Source: Afipia sp. (GTDB lineage: Bacteria > Pseudomonadota > Alphaproteobacteria > Rhizobiales > Xanthobacteraceae). Taken from it: a stretch of DNA of 39,360 nucleotides. The notes under the pieces were generated by a model. The model was not told the DNA's origin. It did no database searches and saw only the letters and a list, made by a program, of their open reading frames with translations. The position numbers and the translations under genes were made by a program. Shown in pieces: positions 34,734 through 39,360 of the stretch. The stretch lies in NCBI GenBank assembly GCA_030652315.1, contig JAUSAX010000133.1:1-39360 (forward strand). Reading direction: 5' to 3'. Each line of letters opens with the position of its first letter. The stretch's first letter is position 1.

Positions 34734-35963
34734 TCAGCCGCCGATCTCGCCGCTGATGATGGGGCCGAACAGCTGCCAGCGCTCGCCCGTGAACTTCATC
34801 ATCTGCAACTGCTCGATGGGAGCGAAGTCGGTCGCGCTGGTGTTCAGCGTGATGCCCGGCAGCCCCATCTCTTGCTGGACGCCCTTGATGCTGGCAGCCT
34901 GCTTCATGACGTTCTCGCGGGTGAGATTGTCACCGCATGCCTTCAGCACATGCACCATGGTCTGCGCGGAGCTGTAACCGTACGCGACCGAACTGTCGGC
35001 GCGGTTGGCTTCGGGGAAGTACTTGGCGAGGAACGCGTCGAAGTTCTTCACGCCGGCGTCGTCCTTCCACTGCGGGTCGGTCGGGTCCTTGCCGTAGGTC
35101 GCGGAAATCACGCCCTGCGCGTTCTCGAATCCGGCCGGCTTGATCACCGATCCGGTGGACGAGGCGACGTTGTTCAGGATGAACAGCGGCTTCCATCCGA
35201 GCTCGGCGACTTTCTTGATCGACTGCGCGCCGAACTTCGGCGTGGTGATGCTGACGAAGACATCAGCGCCCTTCGATTTCAATGCCACGACCTGCGAGTC
35301 GATCGTCGGGACGGACGTCTCGTAAGGTTCTTCAGCGATGATCATCGAAGCGCCCTTGGCTCCGAGACCGTCCTTCAGACCCTTGAGCACGTCCTTACCG
35401 AAGTCGTCGTTCTGATAAAGAATGCCGATCTTGCCGTTCGGCTTTTCCTTCATCAGATACTTCGCGTAGATGACGCCTTCGCTCTGGTAATTGGGCTGCC
35501 AGCCCATGGTCCAGGGAAAGTTCTTCGGGTCATTCCATTTGGTTGCGCCGGTGGCGACGAACAGCTGCGGCACCTTCTTGGCGTTCATGTATTTCTGGAT
35601 CGCCGTGTTCGACGGCGTGCCCAGCGAGTTGAAGATCAGCAGAACCTCGTCGCTCTCGACCAGCTTGCGCGCCTGCTCGACGGCTTTCGGCGGGCTGTAG
35701 CCGTCATCGTAGGAAATGAAATTGATCTTGCGGCCGTTGATACCGCCCTCGGCGTTGATCTTGTTGAAATAGGCCGCCTGCGTCTTGCCGATGATGCCGT
35801 AGGCGGAAGCGGGTCCGCTGTAGGGCATGATGCTGCCGACCTTGATCTCGGTGTCGTTCGCGCCGGTGTCGTACTTTTTTTGCGCCAGCGCACTGCCGCT
35901 CGTCGCCGCGAAGGCCGCGACGGTGGCGAGCAGGACCATGGGGTTAAACTTTTTGACGGACAT
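34734..35963 (-). CDS. ABC solute-binding protein, array unit 1
   Basis: A 409-residue periplasmic binding protein of the Liv/HAAT type. Residues 1-27 are a signal peptide (TSGSALA then QKKYDTG). The mature start DTEIKVGSIMPYSGPASAYG, then YDDGYSPPKAVEQARKLVES and VATGATKW are type 1 cleft segments. It has the same length as array units 2 and 3 and is highly alike over the whole chain, with unit 2 clearly the nearer relative (ALKSKGADVFVSITTPKF against ALKSKGVDVFISITTPKF). The ATG has AGGAAA upstream. It should carry a ligand to a Liv-type permease; the nearest is the LivM that begins off the right edge. The ligand is unknown. Confidence 0.93.
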   Translation of the reverse strand: MSVKKFNPMVLLATVAAFAATSGSALAQKKYDTGANDTEIKVGSIMPYSGPASAYGIIGKTQAAYFNKINAEGGINGRKINFISYDDGYSPPKAVEQARKLVESDEVLLIFNSLGTPSNTAIQKYMNAKKVPQLFVATGATKWNDPKNFPWTMGWQPNYQSEGVIYAKYLMKEKPNGKIGILYQNDDFGKDVLKGLKDGLGAKGASMIIAEEPYETSVPTIDSQVVALKSKGADVFVSITTPKFGAQSIKKVAELGWKPLFILNNVASSTGSVIKPAGFENAQGVISATYGKDPTDPQWKDDAGVKNFDAFLAKYFPEANRADSSVAYGYSSAQTMVHVLKACGDNLTRENVMKQAASIKGVQQEMGLPGITLNTSATDFAPIEQLQMMKFTGERWQLFGPIISGEIGG

Positions 35964-36033
35964 TTTTTATGTTTCCTGACCTAGTTTTTTTGATGCTTGA
36001 GGGTGGTTCCCCGAAAGGCCTTTTAGCCTCGCA

Positions 36034-36046
36034 GGTATTCAATACC
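36034..36046 (-). promoter_or_regulatory. Palindrome upstream of array unit 1
   Basis: GGTATTGAATACC is a perfect 13-base palindrome with a single central base, 70 bases before the unit 1 ATG. The near-copy GGTATTGAATATC lies 68 bases before the unit 2 ATG. The spacing and sequence suggest a shared activator or repressor site. Confidence 0.6.
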
Positions 36047-36089
36047 GTTTGCCGTAGTGGTTCAAACAAAATGGCATTGAATTGATGAA

Positions 36090-36114
36090 CCCCCTGCGGT
36101 TGTGCCGCAGGGGG
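36090..36114 (-). terminator. Intrinsic terminator after binding-protein unit 2
   Basis: CCCCCTGCGG (36090-36099) pairs with CCGCAGGGGG (36105-36114) around TTGTG. The stem is ten GC-rich pairs. The T-run after it on the minus strand is weak (GTTCATCAATT), so termination may be partial. It lies 20 bases past the unit 2 stop. Confidence 0.7.
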
Positions 36115-36134
36115 GATTGTTGTCCGAGGGCGAA

Positions 36135-37364
36135 CTAGCCGCCGACGTCGCCGCTCAGGATTTCTCCGAACCGGACCCAGGTCTCGCCCTTGAATTTCAT
36201 CATCTGCATCTGGCTGATCGGGGCGAAATCGGTCGCGCTGGTGTTGATCTTGACACCCGGCAGCAGGCCGCCGAGTTCCAGATTCTTGATGCTGGCCGCC
36301 TGCTTCATGACGTTCTCGCGGGTGAGATTGTCACCGCAGGCCTTGAGGACATGAACCAGGGTCTGGGCTGAATTGTAGCCGTAGATCACCGAGCCGTCGG
36401 TCCGGTTCGCCTCGGGGAAGTACTTCAGGAGGAAGGCGTCGAAATCCTTCATTCCCTTGTCGTCCTTCCACTGCGGATCGGTCGGATCCTTGGCGTAGGC
36501 CGCCGAGATGATGTCCTGCGAATTCTCGAAACCGGCGGGCTTGATGACCGAGCCGACCGACGCCGAGACGTTGTTGAGAATGAACAGCGGCTTCCACTGA
36601 AGCTCCGCGACCTTCTTGATCGACTGGGCGGCGAACTTCGGCGTCGTGATGCTGATGAAAACGTCAACACCCTTCGACTTCAGGGCGACGACTTGCGAGT
36701 CGATCGTGGGCACGCTGGTTTCATAGGGTTCTTCCGCGACGATCATGGAAGCTCCCTTGGTGCCGAGACCGTCCTTGATGCCCTTGAGGTAGTCCTTGCC
36801 GTAGTCGTCGTTCTGAAAAAGGATGCCGATCTTGCCGTTCGGCTTTTCCTTCATGAGGTAGGCCGCATAAATCCGGCCTTCGCTCTGGTAGTTGGGCTGC
36901 CAGCCCATCGTCCAGGGGAATTCCTTGGGATCGTTCCACTTGGTCGCGCCGGTGGCGACGAACAGTTGCGGGACCTTCTTGGCGTTCAAATACTTCTGGA
37001 TCGCCGAGTTCGATGGCGTGCCGAGCGGCCCGTAGACCAATAGCACCTCGTCGCTCTCGACCAGCTTGCGCGCCTGCTCCACCGCTTTCGGAGGGCTGTA
37101 GCCGTCATCATACGAGATGAAAGTGACCTTGCGGCCGTTGATGCCGCCTTCGGCATTGATCTTGTTGAAGTAGGCCTGTTCGGATTTTCCGATGACACCG
37201 TACGCGGAGGCCGGTCCGCTATAGGGCATGATGTTGCCGATCTTGATCTCGGTATCGGATGCGCCGGTGTCGTACTTTTTCTGGGCCAGTGCGTTGCTGC
37301 TTGTCGCAGCGACGATCGCGATCGCGGCCGAAAAAGTCGCAAGTCGAGATGTGGAAATAACCAT
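36135..37364 (-). CDS. ABC solute-binding protein, array unit 2
   Basis: A 409-residue binding protein, paralogue of units 1 and 3. Residues 1-27 are a signal peptide (ATSSNALA then QKKYDTG). The cleft segments YDDGYSPPKAVEQARKLVES, VPQLFVATGATKWNDP and FPWTMGWQPNYQSEG are shared with unit 1 almost exactly. The C-terminal segment GLLPGVKINTSATDFAPISQ is closer to unit 3 in part (LLPGVKINTSATDF), so the three share mixed similarity. AAGGAGGAA five bases before the ATG is a very strong ribosome site, so this copy may be the best translated. It has its own promoter palindrome and terminator and is therefore a separate transcription unit. Confidence 0.93.
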   Translation of the reverse strand: MVISTSRLATFSAAIAIVAATSSNALAQKKYDTGASDTEIKIGNIMPYSGPASAYGVIGKSEQAYFNKINAEGGINGRKVTFISYDDGYSPPKAVEQARKLVESDEVLLVYGPLGTPSNSAIQKYLNAKKVPQLFVATGATKWNDPKEFPWTMGWQPNYQSEGRIYAAYLMKEKPNGKIGILFQNDDYGKDYLKGIKDGLGTKGASMIVAEEPYETSVPTIDSQVVALKSKGVDVFISITTPKFAAQSIKKVAELQWKPLFILNNVSASVGSVIKPAGFENSQDIISAAYAKDPTDPQWKDDKGMKDFDAFLLKYFPEANRTDGSVIYGYNSAQTLVHVLKACGDNLTRENVMKQAASIKNLELGGLLPGVKINTSATDFAPISQMQMMKFKGETWVRFGEILSGDVGG

Positions 37365-37432
37365 ACGTTCCTCCTTGGATCGTGTTTGTGTCCTCGTTCG
37401 TTTTTTTGATTTGGAGCTCTTTGCGGCTCGAC

Positions 37433-37445
37433 GATATTCAATACC
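37433..37445 (-). promoter_or_regulatory. Near-palindrome upstream of array unit 2
   Basis: GGTATTGAATATC differs by one base from the perfect palindrome before unit 1 and lies at the same distance (about 69 bases) from its start codon. Both are preceded on the minus strand by a CAAA-rich stretch (GCAAAG and GCAAAC). No copy was seen before unit 3. Confidence 0.55.
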
Positions 37446-37467
37446 CTTTGCTGGGTTCGTTCAACGA

Positions 37468-37489
37468 AAAGCCCTCTGCGGCAGGCTTT
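37468..37489 (-). terminator. Hairpin ahead of the unit 2 promoter
   Basis: AAAGCC (37468-37473) pairs with GGCTTT (37484-37489) around a ten-base loop. On the minus strand the stem is followed by TTCGTTGAACG, the same flank that follows the unit 3 terminator. It looks like the terminator of a unit that has since been mostly lost. Confidence 0.5.
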
Positions 37490-37507
37490 AAACGCCTTCA
37501 TGTTTCA

Positions 37508-37681
37508 TTAGGCGAAATACAGGGCAGGGTGATTAACCAATAAGGCCTGCTTTCGCAGTGCGAAGAGATGACGCGCGAAGGTCATGATGCGCGTGGCGTC
37601 AACCTGCGCCGACTCGTCGAGCAGGAACTTCGGCGTCGTGCCGAAAATGTCAGCACCCCTGGAGCACCTTTGCGGGCCCGT
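37508..37681 (-). pseudogene. Open fragment between units 2 and 3, possible decayed binding-protein unit
   Basis: On the minus strand 57 codons are open after a TGA at 37682-37684 and end in TAA 37508-37510; no good start codon is present. The codons 37657-37625 read GADIFGTTPKF, close to GADVFVSITTPKF of unit 1 with two residues missing. The rest (LLDESAQVDATRIMTFARHL onward) does not match the binding proteins. The fragment lies between two terminator-like hairpins with the same flank. The simplest reading is a fourth unit reduced by deletion and then joined to other DNA. This 391-base gap (37365-37755) holds only this fragment, the promoter and the hairpins. Confidence 0.4.
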
Positions 37682-37690
37682 TCAACGAAA

Positions 37691-37719
37691 GGCCCTCCGC
37701 GACGGTGTCGCGGAGGGCC
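37691..37719 (-). terminator. Intrinsic terminator after binding-protein unit 3
   Basis: GGCCCTCCGCGAC (37691-37703) pairs perfectly with GTCGCGGAGGGCC (37707-37719) around GGT. On the minus strand TTTCGTTGAACG follows. Thirteen pairs make this the strongest stem of the array. It lies 37 bases past the unit 3 stop. Confidence 0.85.
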
Positions 37720-37755
37720 TGCTGCCGATTTGTAATCTTCAGCGGCGCGGGAGGT

Positions 37756-38985
37756 TTAGCTGCCGCCCATTCCGCCGGTGATGACCGGGCCGATCTGCTC
37801 ATACTTCTCGCCCTTGAAACGGGCGATCTGCAGTTGATCGATTGGATAGAAGTCGGTCGCGCTGGTGTTGATCTTCACGCCCGGCAGCAGGGTGTCGGGG
37901 GTGAAGTCCTTCAGGCTCGCGGCCTGTTTCATGATGTTCTCGCGGGTCAGGTTGTCGCCTGCCTGCTTCAGAACCTGAACCAGGGTCTGCGCCTGGCCGT
38001 AGCCATAGACGACCGAACCATCGGTCTTGTTTGCGTCAGGAGCATACTTGGCGAGGAAGGCGTAGAATTTCTTCATGCCCTCGTCGTTGTCCCACTGGGA
38101 ATCCGCACCGTCCTTGGCGTAGAGCGCCGTCAGGATGCCTTGCGCGTTCTCGAAGCCGGCCGGCTTGAGCACGCTGCCGACCGATGCGCCGACGTTGCTC
38201 TGGATGTACATCGGCTTCCATTGAAGTTCCGCGACCTTCTTGATCGCCTGGGCGGCGAACTTCGGCGTGGTGAAGCTCACGAACACATCCGCGCCGGTGG
38301 CCTTCAGCTTGATGATGTGGGAGTCGATGGTCGGCTCGGACACTTCATAGCTGTCTTCGGCGATGATCTGGGACGCCTTGGCGCCGAGACCGTCCTTGAG
38401 GCCCTTCAGCATGTCCTTACCGAAGTCATCGTTCTGATACATCACCGCGATCTTGGCGTCCGGCTTGGTTGCGAGCAGATGCTTGGCGTAGACGCGGCTT
38501 TCGCTCTGGTAGGCCGGCTGCCAGCCCATGGTCCAGGGGAATTCCTTCGGCTCGCCGAATTTGGTGGCGCCGGTGGCCACGAACAGCTGCGGCACCTTCT
38601 TGGCGTTCAGGTACTTCTGGATCGCGGAATTCGACGGGGTGCCGAGCGGTCCGAACACGAGCAGGACTTCGTCGCTCTCGACCAGCTTGCGGGCCTGTTC
38701 CACCGCCTTCGGAGGCGAATAGCCGTCGTCATAGGTGATGAAGGTGATCTTGCGGCCGTTGATGCCGCCCTGCTCGTTGATCATCTTGAAGTAGGCTTCT
38801 TCCATCTTCCCGATGACGCCGTACGCGGACGCAGGACCGCTGTAGGGCATGATATTGCCGATCTTGATTTCGGTATCGGTTGCGCCGGTGTCGTACTTTT
38901 TTTGCGCGAGCGCGTGGCCGCTCGTCATCGCGAGGGCGGCGACGGCCGACACTGCTGCTACGTTGAGCTTGAGTTTGGATAACAT
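37756..38985 (-). CDS. ABC solute-binding protein, array unit 3
   Basis: A 409-residue binding protein, the most divergent of the three. Residues 1-27 are a signal peptide (MTSGHALA then QKKYDTG). The mature start DTEIKIGNIMPYSGPASAYG is identical to unit 2, but the cleft differs: TKFGEPKEFPWTMGWQPAYQ instead of TKWNDP...NYQ, and IAEDSYEVSEPTIDSHIIKL instead of AEEPYETSVPTIDSQVVAL. These changes suggest a different ligand range. GGGAGAGA lies before the ATG. It is first in the direction of transcription after the LivM gene that ends at 39191, but a terminator lies between, so it is probably its own unit. Confidence 0.93.
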   Translation of the reverse strand: MLSKLKLNVAAVSAVAALAMTSGHALAQKKYDTGATDTEIKIGNIMPYSGPASAYGVIGKMEEAYFKMINEQGGINGRKITFITYDDGYSPPKAVEQARKLVESDEVLLVFGPLGTPSNSAIQKYLNAKKVPQLFVATGATKFGEPKEFPWTMGWQPAYQSESRVYAKHLLATKPDAKIAVMYQNDDFGKDMLKGLKDGLGAKASQIIAEDSYEVSEPTIDSHIIKLKATGADVFVSFTTPKFAAQAIKKVAELQWKPMYIQSNVGASVGSVLKPAGFENAQGILTALYAKDGADSQWDNDEGMKKFYAFLAKYAPDANKTDGSVVYGYGQAQTLVQVLKQAGDNLTRENIMKQAASLKDFTPDTLLPGVKINTSATDFYPIDQLQIARFKGEKYEQIGPVITGGMGGS

Positions 38986-39067
38986 TCTGGTCTCTCCCTA
39001 AGATGCGGGCATTCCGCTTGGCGGAAACCGGTCCGGAAGAGTGATCATGCCCAAGGGGCAAAAATGA

Positions 39068-39098
39068 GGGTCTGATCCAGCAAGGCTGAATCAGACCC
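39068..39098 (-). terminator. Intrinsic terminator after the LivM gene
   Basis: GGGTCTGAT (39068-39076) pairs with ATCAGACCC (39090-39098), and on the minus strand CTCATTTTTG follows. Two smaller hairpins lie between it and the LivM stop: CCGGAAA with TTTCCGG (39111-39129), and CTGATTT with AAATCAG (39166-39188). The 205-base gap 38986-39190 holds these and the unit 3 ribosome site. Confidence 0.75.
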
Positions 39099-39190
39099 TG
39101 TCATTTCAATCCGGAAACCGAATTTCCGGACACACCATTCTCAAACAACGCAGATTGAGACAAGCCTGATTTAGCGTCAGCAAATCAGAC

Positions 39191-39360
39191 TTAGGACTTA
39201 CTCTTTCTGCGGAACAAGGCCTCGATCATGTAAGCCACCTGCCTTGCGCCGTGCGGCACCAGGAAGATGACGACGAACAGCAGCACGCCGAACACCGCGC
39301 CCGACAGGCCCTTCGAGATGTGTTCCGCGACGTTTGGCACGAACACGATGAAGGCCGAGC
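39191..39360 (-). CDS. ABC transporter permease, LivM type, C-terminal end (partial)
   Basis: The frame enters from the right edge on the minus strand and stops at TAA 39191-39193. The 55 visible residues include FIVFVPNVAEHISKGLSGAV, then FGVLLFVVIFLVPHGARQVA and the basic end LFRRKSKS. The last membrane span and the (P)xGxxG-like loop before the basic tail match LivM-type permeases. This is a second Liv transport system, distinct from the fused LivMG at 29722, and the likely partner of the three binding proteins that follow it. Most of the gene lies outside the window. Confidence 0.85.
   Translation of the reverse strand, partial: SAFIVFVPNVAEHISKGLSGAVFGVLLFVVIFLVPHGARQVAYMIEALFRRKSKS

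Noticed and set aside
34449-35984. 511-residue open frame antisense to binding-protein unit 1, with similar frames opposite units 2 and 3
   Set aside because: The three antisense frames resemble each other only because the sense genes are paralogues. The sense frames have signal peptides and family motifs.

Overview
The window reads as chromosome of an alphaproteobacterium of the Bradyrhizobium / Rhodopseudomonas / Afipia group. This is inferred from the GC-rich coding sequence, the many periplasmic-binding-protein (Liv/HAAT-type) ABC transport genes, the CoA-thioester catabolic genes, a short PutA without a DNA-binding domain, and several families of palindromic intergenic repeats. No rRNA, tRNA, CRISPR array, insertion sequence or phage gene was seen.

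Layout. 1-1521: end of a lemA-like gene and two TPM-domain membrane genes. 1675-5258: putA and a divergent Lrp-type regulator. 5342-5947: an exported protein of unknown function. 6081-9792: acyl-CoA ligase, thiolase, and a divergent TetR regulator. 9894-19209: a nine-gene same-strand run, probably one or two operons, encoding a CaiB-type racemase, SDR dehydrogenase, crotonase-fold protein, feruloyl-CoA-synthase-like ligase, two acyl-CoA dehydrogenases, nitroreductase-like protein, NTF2/SnoaL-like protein and a haloalkane dehalogenase. 19604-24519: small conserved and regulatory genes (hypotheticals, YkgJ-type cysteine cluster, WYL regulator, GST/metaxin-like, PNPOx-like, LysR, PaaI-like thioesterase). 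24783-33258: an aromatic-acid module with pobA, a solute-binding protein, LivF, a fused LivM-LivG, LivH and a MarR regulator, with a membrane class III cyclase and an 80-residue protein in the middle. 33262-34548: glycerate kinase. 34734-39360: three tandem 409-residue solute-binding proteins, then the end of another LivM permease.

How the parts fit. Acyl-CoA ligases, racemase, dehydrogenases, hydratase-like protein, SDR and thiolase together can activate a carboxylic acid and carry out beta-oxidation-like steps. The TetR gene is the likely local regulator. The dehalogenase and nitroreductase-like gene hint at a substituted or halogenated substrate, but the substrate cannot be read from sequence. 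PobA would turn 4-hydroxybenzoate into protocatechuate. A 16-base motif (14 of 16 identical) with an embedded TATAAT lies upstream of both pobA and marR, so pobA, the Liv transporter and marR probably form one regulon.

The most distinctive structure is the three-gene binding-protein array. Each gene is a separate unit with its own hairpin terminator. Two units share a palindrome about 70 bases before the start codon. Between units 2 and 3 a duplicated junction and a short open fragment look like the remains of a fourth unit. No clearly new biological system was found; the best leads are this array, the shared pobA/marR operator, and the dehalogenase inside a CoA-catabolic operon.
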